The notes beneath the pieces were generated by a model, which was not told where the DNA came from, made no database searches, and saw only the letters and a program-made list of their open reading frames with translations. From Piezodorus guildinii (Eukaryota > Arthropoda > Insecta > Hemiptera > Pentatomidae): DNA of 64,000 bases. Positions 11,930 to 23,232 of this stretch are shown one piece after another. The translations under genes and the position numbers were made by a program. Location of the stretch: assembly GCA_023052935.1 (NCBI GenBank), contig CM041298.1, positions 7,707,344 to 7,771,343 on the forward strand, in the 5' to 3' direction. Within the stretch, counting starts at the first letter, position 1, and each line of letters starts with the position of its first letter.

Positions 11930-14303
11930 TATTAAACTTTAGTCCAAATAATTTAGTTTTATTAAAAAATAACTTAGATAAATATACTACAGCGTTTTTC
12001 GTTGCGGTGAGCCTAGTAAGTTTAAAATATAAATCTTGTTCCTTTCATGCTTAGAGACAGGTCCCGAATCTGTGCGATGTCAGGTATTCGTTAAGCCATA
12101 GTAGCATAAAGTGACGTTAAATAAATAAACAATCTTCATAATTAAGCTTAGAGACAAGGCAGGACATGCGCAGTAAACTTATTCCGTTCCAACAGATCCT
12201 AACCAGAACAAAAACATTGTACTGCGCATGCTCTGCCAGACTCCTTTGTTTTTGTTTTTTCTTATTCATGGTCTCCTGCATCAAGGTTAGACTCAGTAAA
12301 TATACAAATATTTATAATAAACGGAATGCGTTTCGTAGTTTGAATATTGAACACTATGGAGATGATTTGTACAAAGAACCAAGTGTATGTTAATCATACT
12401 AATTATTTTCCTTAAATTTAAGGTAGTTGTCTTACAAGGTCATTATTTGTTGTTTGTATTTGTATAACTAATTGTATTTGCAGTAGTTGTCCACGGCGGT
12501 TGAAATTCAAGTAGGATTAAAATAAGATAAACATGTCCTTTGTAAATAAAATTATTTGAATTCTGTTTAACCCGGTATTTCAATGGACCCCACAGAGTCT
12601 CTAGTGGTTTTGAGGCAATGGGGACTAGCCTTCTATGCCCAAGGTCCATGTTCAAATCCGACAGATGGTCCAAGGGTTTTTTAAAGGGAGTGAAATACCC
12701 TAGCTTCGCTCATTTTCCCCCAGTTTGACTACGTTTGCCTCGTATATGGCGCGCTGTCTGAGAAATTTGATATGATACTCAAAAGACTTATGAACTGTTT
12801 CATTAAATTCACATGTGGAATCCCCAGACGCTGACATGTTTCTAGAAGGTATACCGAGTTGAATTGGCTCTATCCCTCTTTCCGTAGGCAGTACCTCCTT
12901 GGTGTCCGTCTCTTCCGAATTTTCATAACAAAAAAACCTCCTTGTATTCTGGTTATGCTTACCACTTGTTCCTCTGTCCATTCAATGAACACTAGATCCC
13001 AGCCCATAAACTTGTATATACCTTCTCACAGATCCGTCTCCTTCAAAAAATCCTTTGTTATCATTATTCACTTTCAAAAAGCAACTATTTCTTTATCTCC
13101 TGAAGTATCAATCTCCCCAACATATGTAATATTTAAAAGCTATAGATGATAACTATTCATTGTCACAAAACCTGTCTTTTATTGTTAAAATGAAGTCATA
13201 AACGACCAGACAATTATCATTTATATTGTACTTTTCTTGTTATTCTTGGGGGATAACTCGTTCCAGAATACAATTACTTTTCATTTCATTTGTGTTCTGG
13301 CGTCCTTCGGTGTTAAATGAATAAAAATCAAGATATTTTTTTGATTATTCATTTAAAGTCACTTCATGCTACTGTTATTAATCGGACGATGCTGAAGTGG
13401 GAGTACTAAATTTTTCCTATCCATGTTTTATTAGAATAAGGATGTTTATCGAGAACATGACGTCAGTGGGGATTCCACATGTAACAATTCATAAGTCTCA
13501 TATCAAATTTCTCAGACAGCCATTTCTCAGTGGTATTTTACTCCCATTAAAAAACCCTCGAACGATCTGCCGGATTTGAACATGGACCTTGGGCATAGAA
13601 GACTAGTCTCCATTGCCTCGAAACCACTAGAGACTCTGAGGGGTTCCATTGAAATACAGGGTTAAACAGAATTCAAATAATTTTATTTACAAAGGACATG
13701 TTTATCTTATTTTAATCCTACTTGAATTTCAACCGCCGTGGACAACGCAAATACAATTAGTTAAACAAATACAAACAACAAATAATGACCTTGTAAGACA
13801 ACTACCTTAAACTTAAGGAAAATAATTAGTATGATTAACATACACTTGGTTCTTTGTACAAATCATCTCCATAGTGTTCAATATGCCAACTACGAAGCGC
13901 ATTCCGTTTATTATAAATGTTTGTATATTTACTGGGTCTAATCGCAGAGCATGCGCAGTACAATGTTTTTGTTCTGGTTAGGACCTGTTGGAACGGAATA
14001 AGTGTACTGCGCATGTCCTGCCTTGTCTCTAAGCCTAATTATGAAGATTGTTTATTTATTTAACGTCACTCATGCTACCATGGCTAATCGGACGATGCTA
14101 CAGTGGGAGTACTAAATTTTGCCTATCCAGGTTTTATTAGGATATGGATCTTTAACGAGTACCTGGCTCAGGACCTGTCTATAAGCATGAAAGGAACAAG
14201 ATTTATATTTTAAACTTACCAGGCTCACCGCAACGAAAAACGCCCTAGTATATTTATCTAAGTTATTTTTTAATAAAATTAAATTATTTGGACTAAAATT
14301 TAT
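11930..14303. repeat. Large inverted repeat, ~850-900-bp arms, ~610-bp spacer
   Basis: Left arm about 11930-12842 is the reverse complement of right arm about 13452-14303, with small indels. Landmarks present in both arms include AACTTAGATAAATATACTA, GACATGCGCAGT, CACTATGGAGATGATTTGT and TTTCAACCGCCGTGG (or complements). The arms contain S1-related SINE pieces (12057-12135, 12585-12690, 13534-13625, 14049-14175); the left arm has lost about 76 bp of one. The spacer 12843-13451 is not repeated elsewhere in the window. A transcript through it could form a very long hairpin. Confidence 0.85.
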
Positions 14304-14348
14304 TTTACATTACACTAAACTACTTCTAAGTAATTGATAATATACACA

Positions 14349-14634
14349 ATGCTGGGTCATCCGTATTATGGTGGCGAGTATAACAGCGTTCTATGCCTAT
14401 GATCAAGGATTCAAACCCGTAGGTGGCCTAGGATTTTTTAATGTGAGTAAAAAATCTTAAGATTTTATGACGTCTTTCGGAGGGAAATTGAAAGGTGGTC
14501 CTGAGCCTGTGCGATGTCCGGCATTCGTTAAAGATCCCTATCTTAATTAAACCTGGATAGGCAAAATTTAGGACTCTCACTGTAGGATTGTCCGATTAGC
14601 CACAGTTACATAAAGTAACAATAAATAAATAAAC
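14349..14634 (+). mobile_element. S1 SINE
   Basis: Near-full copy. Degenerate tRNA-like head with B-box-like GATTCAAACCC, then the family body (AGGATTTTTTAATG..., CGTCTTTCGGAGGG, GTGCGATGTCCGG, AACCTGGATAGGCAAA, TCCGATTAGCCAC) and an AATAAATAAACAAACA tail. Confidence 0.85.
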
Positions 14635-15295
14635 AAACATACACAATGAAGATTGAACTCGAAACACTCTATAGAACTTCATTAATTTTTAGTAATGTAA
14701 GAATATTATTATTCAATCAGGGATATGAAAATATATCTATTAAATGGAATTACTTAACATGATTATTGATTGTGAGCGCTCTTAATGGCAACACTGTATG
14801 TGCACTATTATGGCAACACTGTTCAACTGTAAACCAGACCAGTTGTAGGTGGATTTGTTTTCATACATGCCTTACTTGCTGTGTATTTTATTACAAGTGA
14901 ATATGTTTGGTTTATAAAGATGTTAATAACAGTTTATAGAGTAAGTTACACTTTATTGTTTAATTTTCGCTGATTTAGTTGCAATACGTGTTTAATTATC
15001 TTTCAATAGATTTCAACTGATAGTTATGAATATGGAATGTTTGTTATATGCTCAAAGTTGTTCTGTTAAGGGATTAAAAAAATGTCTAGACTATAAAATA
15101 ATCACAATAAAAATTGTTGGTGAGTAGAAATATTTAAATTTAAAGGAGTAATACTAGACATTCGTAGTAAACAAAATGTAAAATCGTGTTATTTATTATT
15201 AATTATTTCTTCGATTTAATAAGTTTTAAATCTTACTGGATACCTCATTCCTTTTATTATGGGCCGCGCTAGAAGACGAGAGTTTCAGTTCTAAA
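14635..15295. other. Non-coding spacer
   Basis: No gene found. The short block 14632-14690 (around AACTCGAAACACTCTATAGA) recurs inverted at 24112-24165, next to another repeat, so it is repeat-derived. Confidence 0.5.
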
Positions 15296-17216
15296 AAGGG
15301 CCTAGCCGGATAAGCATGTGAAATCTGCCCCCGCGTGTATTAGAACCAAATTTATACCATTGAGTCACACCTATGAGAAACAACCTTACGCAAATTTTTA
15401 GCCCCTTAATCCTAACGGGAGGGAAGTTATGGAGGGGGGAAGAAAAAACAAAAAAATTTGTTTTCTCCTGAACAGTTCAACAGATTTTCACGAAAAAAAT
15501 ATACGTTAATGGTTTACTAAAAGAGTTTCAAAAAACATTTTTTACATTTTTTTTATTTCGAAAACGTGCGTCAAAATTTTTATTTTTTATTTTAAAATTT
15601 TTTTAAAAAATTACTTTGAATTTGTACACCAACAATTTTTCGCTAATTTAATTCATTAGAGAATCCTGCACAATATATACATTTTTTCAAGTTGATCTAA
15701 AATGTACCCAATAATGAAAAATAAAAAAAAAAAGCAGCATTTTTTCAGCTCTCTGAGTAGTAGCTGGTCACGCATTAAGAGTAGAGATAGAGCTGTAGGA
15801 TCGTAATTTCATTAGAGATTACTTACACACTATGCACATACATACTATTAATTATACCTATTATTGTAAATATTTCATGTTGGATGGAATATATTTATTT
15901 GTTTACTTTTTTGTTTGGATAACTACTACATAGCACTATATGCTGTATTTATATTAAACATAACTACAAAGATTTTTTAATATATATTTTTCATATTATT
16001 ATATGTTAAACAAAAAAGTTTTGATGACAGACTTGACAGCATGAAATGTTCAAGAAAAAGTCAGTATCTTCGTTTCCCAGATGAACTATTCGGTTTTTCA
16101 CGAACATTACATATTTATATAAATGTATATTTACATAGACAGTTGATATTTAAAGAATAAATAATTTTTAATGTTCGTGAAAAACCGAATAGTTCATCTG
16201 GGAAACGAAGATACTGACTTTTTCTTGAACATTTCATGCTGTCAAGTCTGTCATCAAACCTTTTTTGTTTAACATATAATAATATGAAAAATATATATTA
16301 AAAAATCTTTGTAGTTATGTTTAATATAAATACAGCATATAGTGCTATGTAGTAGTTTTCCAAGTCAAAAAAGTAAACAAATAAATATATTCCATCCAAC
16401 ATGAGATATTTATAATAATAGGTATAATTAATAGTATGTATGTGCATAGTGTGTAAGTAATATCTAATGACATTACGATCCTACAGCTCTATCCCTACTC
16501 TTAATGCGTGACCAGCTACTACTCAGAGAGCTGAAAAAATGCTGCTTTTTTTATTTTTCTTTATTGGGTACATTTTAGATCAACTTGAAAAAAATATATA
16601 TTGTGCAGGATCCTCTAATGAATTAAATTAGCAAAAAATTGTTGGTGAACCAATTCAAAATAATTTTTTTTAAACATTTAAAAAATAAAAATTTTGACGC
16701 ACGTTTTCGAAATAAAAAAAATGTAAAAAATGTTTTTTGAAACTCTTTTAGTAAACCATTAACATATATTTTTTTCGTGAAATTCGGTTGATCGGTTCAG
16801 GAGAAAAAATTGTTTTTTTTTTATTTTTCACCGTGGGGTACACTTGCAATGAAATTGAAAAAAATATATGTTATGGAGAACCCTCCAATGAAATAAAGTA
16901 ACGAAAAATGGGAGGTGTACCAAACCATCATAAGTAGAAAATATTTTTTTGAAAAATTCAAAAATTTTTTTTGACCAGCGTTTTTGTGGAAAAAATATTT
17001 AAAAAATATTTTTTGAAACCTATTTGTAAAGTGCATAACATATATTTTTTTCGTGCAAATCGGTTGAGCTGTTCAGGAGAAAACAAATTTTTTTGTTTTT
17101 TCTTTCCCCCTCCATTACTTCCCTCCCGTTAGGATTAAGGGGCTAAAAATTTGCGTAAGGTTGTTTTCATAGATGTGACTCAATGGTATAAATTTGGTTC
17201 GGCAGGCTAGGCCCTT
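15296..17216. mobile_element. Foldback-type element: near-perfect 1.9-kb palindrome
   Basis: Left arm 15296-16108 and right arm 16170-17216 are inverted copies around a 61-bp spacer. Outer ends match as AAGGGCCTAGCC and GGCTAGGCCCTT. The inner ends carry AACCGAATAGTTCATCTGGG or its complement. Arm identity is very high over the inner ~450 bp. The right arm is longer because a ~265-bp segment occurs twice in tandem in diverged form (about 16560-16806 and 16826-17090), while the left arm has it once. No transposase frame is present. Both arms carry A/T-rich blocks around TTTTTCGTGAAA. Confidence 0.9.
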
Positions 17217-17221
17217 TGTTG

Positions 17222-17731
17222 CGGGAAACACACGACTTTCACTTACCTCCATTTTTAAAATCAGTGAAAGAATTGTCAAATACAGTTAGAGATAAAAATA
17301 CGGGAAACTATTAAAGAATTAATTAAATTGAATTTATATAGAAACATGTGTTTTATTAAAAAAAAATATTATATTATTATCTAAAATAATCAGTTAGTTT
17401 TATCGACTTTTCGATTTCGATTTTTAATAAAAAAAATATTGAGCTAAAGGATGTCAATATTAAAACATAAAAATCTGGTGCGGGCAACACACGACTTTCA
17501 CTTACCTCCATTTTTAAAATCAATGAAAGAATTGTCAAATACAGTTAGAGATAAAAATACGGGAAACTATTAAAGAATTAATTAAATTGAATTTATATAG
17601 AAACATGTGTTTTATTAAAAAAAAATATTATATTATTATCTAAAATAATCAATTAGTTTTATCGACTTTTCGATTTCGATTTTTAATAAAAAAATATTGA
17701 GCTAAAGGATGTCAATATTAAAACATAAAAA
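17222..17731 (+). repeat. Two tandem HIN 5'-end fragments, ~258-bp period
   Basis: The string CACGACTTTC recurs at 17231, 17490 and 17748. The two complete ~258-bp units between them are nearly identical and end in TTGAGCTAAAGGATGTCAAT. They precede a longer copy head to tail. Confidence 0.9.
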
Positions 17732-18549
17732 TCTGGTGCGGGCAACACACGACTTTCACTTACCTCCGTTCTTAAAATCGATTAAAGAATTTTCGAATAC
17801 TGTAAGGGATAAAAATTAGTGAAACTATTAAAGAATTAATTAAATTGAATTTATATAGAAACATGTGTTTTATTAAAAAATCTATTGCATTATTATCTAA
17901 AATAATTAGTTCTATCTGCTTTTCATCACTCTTTATTAACTTTTACAAGCTCTTGTGTATTAGATAATATTTTTTTTCTAAAATCATTAGATTTCCAACG
18001 GTATATTATAAGTGTATATTACTGTTGCTATGTTCAAAATCAAAAAATTGCATTAAAAAAATATTTTTTCTGTTTTCTCCTTTAGTTGGGTATCGAGTTT
18101 ATTCAATTTATATATTTACCAGTTTTTCATCAGCGTTAACAAGATAATCTACATTTACATTTAATATATTTTACATAGATAATTTACATCGATATAGCGA
18201 GTTTCATCAAATTCGTCGGAACCGTTTTTGAGAAAATCGAAAAAAGGTACAAAATGCATGGTATAAAGTGCCTCTTCTGGTAGGCTCATTTTGATGAAAA
18301 AAGTTTTGTCACGTCTCGGGCGTATAGTTGTCTTAAATATGAAATTTCAGTTTCATAGGACTTACCGTTTTCGCCCGGGAGCTACCACACACACAGACAC
18401 ACACATACACACACACACACAGACCTTTTTGCGGGACTTGGTTATTTGGACTCAGAGGATCCTAAAACGTGTATTTCCGTTGAAAACTGGAATTCAAAAA
18501 TTTTCACGATCGCAATACTTCCCCTTACTATATATAGTAAGTGAAAGTA
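17732..18549 (+). mobile_element. HIN element, third unit of a tandem array
   Basis: Starts TCTGGTGCGGGCAACAC with the subterminal ACTTTCACTTAC, carries a CA-rich microsatellite at about 18390-18420, and ends CTTACTATATATAGTAAG plus GTGAAAGTAA. Part of the 5' half is missing compared with the fullest copies. Confidence 0.88.
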
Positions 18550-18550
18550 A

Positions 18551-19272
18551 TAATCAGTTAGTTTTATCGACTTTCCATCACTCTATGTTAACTTTCAAGA
18601 GCTTGTGTATGAGATAATTTTTTTTCTAAAATCTTTAGCTTTCCAACGGTATATTATACATGTATATTACTGTTCTAATGTTCAAAAACAAAAAATTGCA
18701 TTAAAAAAATATTTTTTCAATTTTCTCCTTTAGTTGGGTATCGAATTTATTCAATTTATATATTTACCTGTTTTTCATCAGCGTTAAAAAGATAATTTAG
18801 TTATATTTATTGAATCTACAAAATTAAAGGTACTTTAGGGGAAGACAATTTAAAATATCGGCATTTAAGCCCTGTCAGACCATTTTTATCCAAATAAAAC
18901 CTACATGATATTAAAGCCCATTAAATTTTACATCGATATAGTGAGTTTAATCAAAATCGTCGGAACCGTTTTCAAGAAAATCGAAAAATGGTGCAAAATG
19001 TATGGTATAAAGTGGCTCTTCTGGTAAGCTCATTTTGATGAAAAATGTTTTGTAACGTCTCGGGCGTATATTTGTCTTAAATATGAAATTTCAGCTTCAT
19101 AGGACTTACCGTTTCCGCCCGGGAGTTACCACACACACACAGACATTTCTGCGGGACTTGGTTATTTGGAGTCAGGGGACCCTAAAATGTGTATTTCCGT
19201 TGAAAATTAGAATTCGAAAATTTTCACGATCGCAATAATTTTCCTTAGTATACATAGTATGTGAAAGTAAAA
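18551..19272 (+). mobile_element. HIN element, fourth tandem unit, 5'-truncated
   Basis: Joined directly to the preceding copy at AATAATCAGTTAGTTTTATC and running to GTGAAAGTAAAA at 19272. It has the short CA run and a slightly changed terminal palindrome. Confidence 0.85.
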
Positions 19273-19359
19273 ATACTCCCACGATAGTTGATTATTTTTA
19301 ATAAGGGTATAATATCGTCGAATAATACTATTTTTTCAACATCTTATATAATTAAATGT

Positions 19360-19610
19360 TCAATTTTAATACAAACTTAATAAAGACTGCCGATAGAGGT
19401 GAAAACTTATTTTTTTTAATTTTCGATTTAGGCTGGACTTAAAAGGAAAGATGAGTACGTTCGTTAAAGTAGATTATGTTGAGAAGAAATTTTTTTTTTA
19501 AATTATTGTTTCATTTAATTGTAAAACATCATCACCCTGTAGAGATATATCAACTTGAAGTATGTCATCATAATCTGATTGTGACTGTAGGCTATATGAG
19601 TTGCTGGTAC
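19360..19610 (+). repeat. Dispersed repeat X, copy 1
   Basis: Shares blocks such as TTTCATTTAATTGTAAA and GAGATATATC with the reverse complement of 33235-33450, and the ACGTTCGTTAAAGTAGATTA block with 53893-54015. Family unknown; no terminal structure resolved. Confidence 0.55.
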
Positions 19611-19677
19611 ATATAGTACCTTTTGTTTTATGGACTTGCCATTTGCATCAAGGAAATTCAGACATTTAGGAATAGGG

Positions 19678-19908
19678 GTTACCTGTAGCATGGTGGTTAG
19701 CATAACAACCTCCTATGCCCAAGGTCCCCTTTCGAACCCACAGGTGACCCTAGGATTTTTTAATGGGAGTAACAAACCCTTAGTTATGCCGTCCTTCGGA
19801 GGGGACGTTAAAAGGTGGTCCCGAGCCTGTGCGATGTCAGGTACTCGTTAAAGTTTCCTATCCTAAGTAAACCTGGATAGACAAAATGTAGTGACGTTAC
19901 CATGGTTA
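19678..19908 (+). mobile_element. S1 SINE
   Basis: tRNA-like head with TAGCATGGTGGTTAGCAT (A box) and TTTCGAACCC (B box), then the standard S1 body (GCCGTCCTTCGGAGGGGACG, GCGATGTCAGGTACTCGTTA). The 3' end is shortened, without the usual tail. Confidence 0.85.
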
Positions 19909-19987
19909 CGAAATCAAAGCTTTTACCCTAAAGCTTTATTAAAGTAGTTTTCACTTCAAAAACATACCTCTACAACCCATTTCAATC

Positions 19988-20100
19988 CTTCGAATTAATC
20001 GATTATCGAATGATCGAATCCGTTTGGAGAAACGAATGATCCGAACTGAATTTTTCACAATAATCGAGGGATTATAATGGTTTAGGATAATCGAATGACC
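19988..20100. mobile_element. Fragment of the AATCGAATGATC MITE family
   Basis: Repeats of AATCGAATGA, ATTAATCGATTATCGAATGA and GGAGAAACGAATGATCC match the interior of the complete element at 22299. Terminal repeats are missing. Confidence 0.7.
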
Positions 20101-20157
20101 TTTTTTTTTTTTTTTTTTGTTCATCGCATAAATTATTTGCATTTTTCCACCTAGATA

Positions 20158-21671
20158 GACCCCATGTTTCAAAACATAGCATGCAAAAATTGAAAGAACT
20201 GGGCTACGAAGTTCTTCCGCACCCACCATATTCTCCCGACTTGTCTCCAACAGATTACCTCTATTTAAGATTACCCTTACCTGTTCATGAATTTAGACAA
20301 CTTCGTCAAAGGAAAAGTTTTTGAAAATGATGATCAAGTGAAAAGTGCGTTTTTAGATTTTGTTTCATGTGATATCTTCTACATTGGAGCTCGGGATGTA
20401 TTGCACTGGAGCCTTTCTTGACGTACAACAGGCCTTTGACCGGGTTTGGCATCCAGGGCTGCTCTACAAACTTCGCCAATTCCTCTCTCCTACGTACTTA
20501 TTAATCCGATCCTACCTCACTGATAGAACCTTTAAAGTAAGTCATAACCTTTCCTACTCATCCATATTTCCTCAGTCCGCTGGTGTACCTCAGGGTAGTA
20601 TTTTGGGCCCAATCCTTTATACCATATATACAGCTGATATTCCAATCCATCCTGGTACTGTCCTCACAACCTACGCAGATGACACTTGTTTGTTATCCGT
20701 AAATAATGACCCATCTGTTGCTTCCAAAACCCTTCAGTCCCACATTTCTTCCATGGAAGAATGGTGTCAAAAGTGGAGAATTAAAATCAACCCTACTAAA
20801 TCCCATCAAATTACCTTCACCCTTCGTCGAAAACCTATGTCCGCCTGTCCAACTATTTCCTTTAACAATATTCTACTCACCTCAGTTGAACAGATCCGGT
20901 ACCTAGGACTCCATCTAGACAAACGTCTTACTTGGAATCCTCACACTAGACTGAAATGACAAGAAACAGCTCGTAGATACCGCTTACTACAACACTTACT
21001 GGACAAACGATCAAAACTTTCTACATACTACAAAAAATTAATTTATATAACCATCATTAGGCCTTTGGACATATGGGATTGAGTTATGGGGATCCACCAA
21101 ACCATCCAATTCTTCCCGCATTCAAACCTTGCAATCCAAAATCCTCCGAAAGATCCTAAACGCCCCTTACTTTGTCACCAATAAAATAATTCATAAAGAC
21201 CTAAATATCCCATTAGTCGCAGATCTAGCCCGAACTAGATATTCCTCCTTTTATTCCAAATTACCCGTCCACTCCAACCCACTCGTCCGCAAACTCTCAT
21301 CTCCTATTCCTGATCATCTTCCTAGGCGGCTGAAAAGACGATGGCCTCGAGACCTACTTAGCTGAATAAACTTTAAAGTGCTACCACTGGGTAGTTTCTT
21401 CACATGCCTGTATCACGCCCACTTGATCTATTAGCACATTTACTTATTGTATTTTATTGTAATACAGTTGTAAATTTCTTTTAAATAAAAAAAAAAAAAA
21501 AAAAAAAAAAAGATTTTGTTTCACTTCAACGCACAGAGTTGGTGTCGCGTTGGGAAAAATGTGTAGAAAAAGAAGGTAAATACTTCGAATAAAATTATCT
21601 TGTTTTCATATCGTATTTTTAATTAAAATCCTTTACCTTGAAAACGGACATTTCATGTGGCACGACCCAAT
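20158..21671 (+). pseudogene. Mariner transposase C-terminus split by LINE B
   Basis: Two pieces of one mariner-family derivative. The first (20158-20367) reads ARPHVSKHSMQKLKELGYEV, then PHPPYSPDLSPTDY, the region around the third catalytic Asp of a DD34D transposase. The second (21524-21671) supplies the C-terminal SRWEKCVEKEGKYFE and the right terminal repeat (GGACATTTCATGTGGCACGA). LINE B sits between them at 20368-21510, bounded by a 13-bp duplication. An extra insertion breaks the frame after SPTDY. The N-terminal half is absent. The fragment starts at the same deletion junction as the three derivatives at 25419, 32217 and 44808. Confidence 0.85.
20368..21510 (+). mobile_element. LINE B copy 1 (jockey-like), inserted in mariner
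   Basis: 5'-truncated LINE of 1143 bp ending in an A-run of about 24 nt (21487-21510). Target-site duplication AGATTTTGTTTCA at 20355-20367 and 21511-21523. The RT reads FLDVQQAFDRVWHPGLLYKL, GVPQGSILGPILYTIYTADI, the catalytic TYADDTCLLS, EEWCQKWRIKINPTKSHQIT and YLGLHLDKRLTWNPH. A TGA follows at about 20957 and a frameshift near 21070; the C-terminal KILRKILNAPYFVTNK to RRWPRDLLS finishes at 21365. The 3' UTR ends AATACAGTTGTAAATTTC. It is the best-preserved LINE B in the window but inactive. Confidence 0.9.
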
Positions 21672-22149
21672 AATTTATTTTTAAGAAGGTAAATCAAAGT
21701 TTTTTGTTGGGGTGTAACAGTTTTTTTTTTTCTCCCTCTTTATTATAGAAATCAAAAACCTTAATTCGTTAACATGTAGAAACACATATCTATATAACAT
21801 AAATCCCCTTATATTGCTTTATATTTTCAACTTACATAACAGTATTTTTTATTTTTATTGTTTTTGCAGTGTTGAAAATCAGAAATTATCAATAAACAAA
21901 TTAATTGACATTGAATTCACCTATATTTTATTGACGTCAATCCCAGACTGTTCAGCTCACCTATTACAACACAATATTAGACAATAATAATCTTCATTAA
22001 CAAGGAAAACTAATTTATTTTGAGTTATCAGATCACATTCATTATTCAAGTGTCGAGATAAAAATAAAACTGATGAAGGTATTGTGTAAAAAACAAAAGA
22101 ATGTTTAAACTTCAGAGCTCAATGTGCATAAAGTTAATTTCTAGTTTTT
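21672..22149. other. AT-rich non-coding DNA
   Basis: No gene or repeat recognised apart from a T-run at 21721-21730. Confidence 0.5.
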
Positions 22150-22747
22150 TTTAAATATTTATTTAACGTCACTCAATGCTACTATGACTAATCAAACGAT
22201 GCTACAGTGGGAGTCCTAAATTTTGCCTATCCAGGTTTTATTAGGATAGGGATCTTCAACGAGAACCTGACATCGTATAGGTTCGAGACGGTCAGAACTA
22301 GGGGTGGGCATAATCGAATGATCGTCATATCGGATGATCGGACTTCGATGATTTAAATAATCGAATGATCAATATGAATTCTGAGAGACAATATGCACAA
22401 TTCCCGTATCTATGATGACTGAGCTAGCGCTGAGCCTAGATCCAAATACCCATATGATAAAAAAAAAAAAAAAAGGTCGTTTGACTATCCGAGCTTCTTA
22501 TACTCCCTCGATTATCGTTAAACAGTTCGTTCGTTTCTCCAAACCGCTTAATCCGATAATGGATTAATTCGAATGATCCGATAATCGTCATTCGATTATG
22601 CTCACTCCTAGTCAGGACTCCGAAGAACGACATAGCCAAGATTTTTTTTCTTCCTTTAAACGGTTCTAAGATCCATCTGCTGGGATTGAACCCGCGATCT
22701 TTGGCATAGAAGGCTGTTATTCTAGCCAATATGCTACAGGTGATCCC
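22150..22747 (-). mobile_element. S1 SINE split by a MITE
   Basis: Minus-strand copy. The 3' part (22150-22298: ATTTATTTAACGTCACTCAA..., CTATCCAGGTTTTATTAGGA) and the tRNA-like head (22619-22747: TTGAACCCGCGATCTTTGGC, ending CAGGTGATCCC) are separated by the 312-bp element at 22299-22610. Confidence 0.85.
22299..22610. mobile_element. hAT-type MITE, complete
   Basis: Starts TAGGGGTGGGCATAATCGAA and ends TTCGATTATGCTCACTCCTA, giving imperfect inverted termini of about 24 bp. Eight-bp flanks GTCAGAAC (22291-22298) and GTCAGGAC (22611-22618) match 7 of 8, as expected for hAT target duplications. The interior is made of repeated AATCGAATGATCG-like words in both directions. It has no coding capacity. 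Relatives at 45977 (complete) and 19988 (fragment). Confidence 0.85.
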
Positions 22748-23232
22748 AAATTTAAGTTTATTTAATAGTTCTTAACTTGACAGACTGTTCTGGTAGTGCT
22801 GTTATGCTATAACTTTGTACATGCAGGAATTTGCATTTTAAAAATATTTATTAGTGGAATATTAAGTAATCTATTTCACTCACAATGTTGTTCTTTGGCA
22901 CTCCCATTTTATGGAGTTAATGACATTTTCACTATGAGTCAATATGTTATCTATAATGCCTCCAAAACCATTCATTTGAACGAAAAATATATACAACAAT
23001 TATTATTGAATGTTTAGTGTTCTTTAATTTTTACTGGAAGGAATTAGTCCGGGTGGCGGTCGATGAATGAAACAATTAGGTAGTTTCAACCATTTATTTT
23101 CAGCCAACGTTTGGACCATTGTGAGTCATCATCAGGGCTAAAAAGATACAAAAGAGATACATTTACAATAAGATTAAATATACTATTTTTAAAAAAATTG
23201 AGCTAAAGGATGTCAATATTAAAACATAAAAA
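22748..23232. other. Spacer with a Penelope-like scrap
   Basis: Mostly AT-rich. Positions 23040-23137 hold GTCCGGGTGGCGGTCGATGA, related to 60645-60690, and a minus-strand hammerhead-like core: CTGATGATGACTC, then CCAAACGTTGG. The last ~40 bp (TTGAGCTAAAGGATGTCAAT...) are the same lead-in found before HIN copies at 17460 and 17700. Confidence 0.45.
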
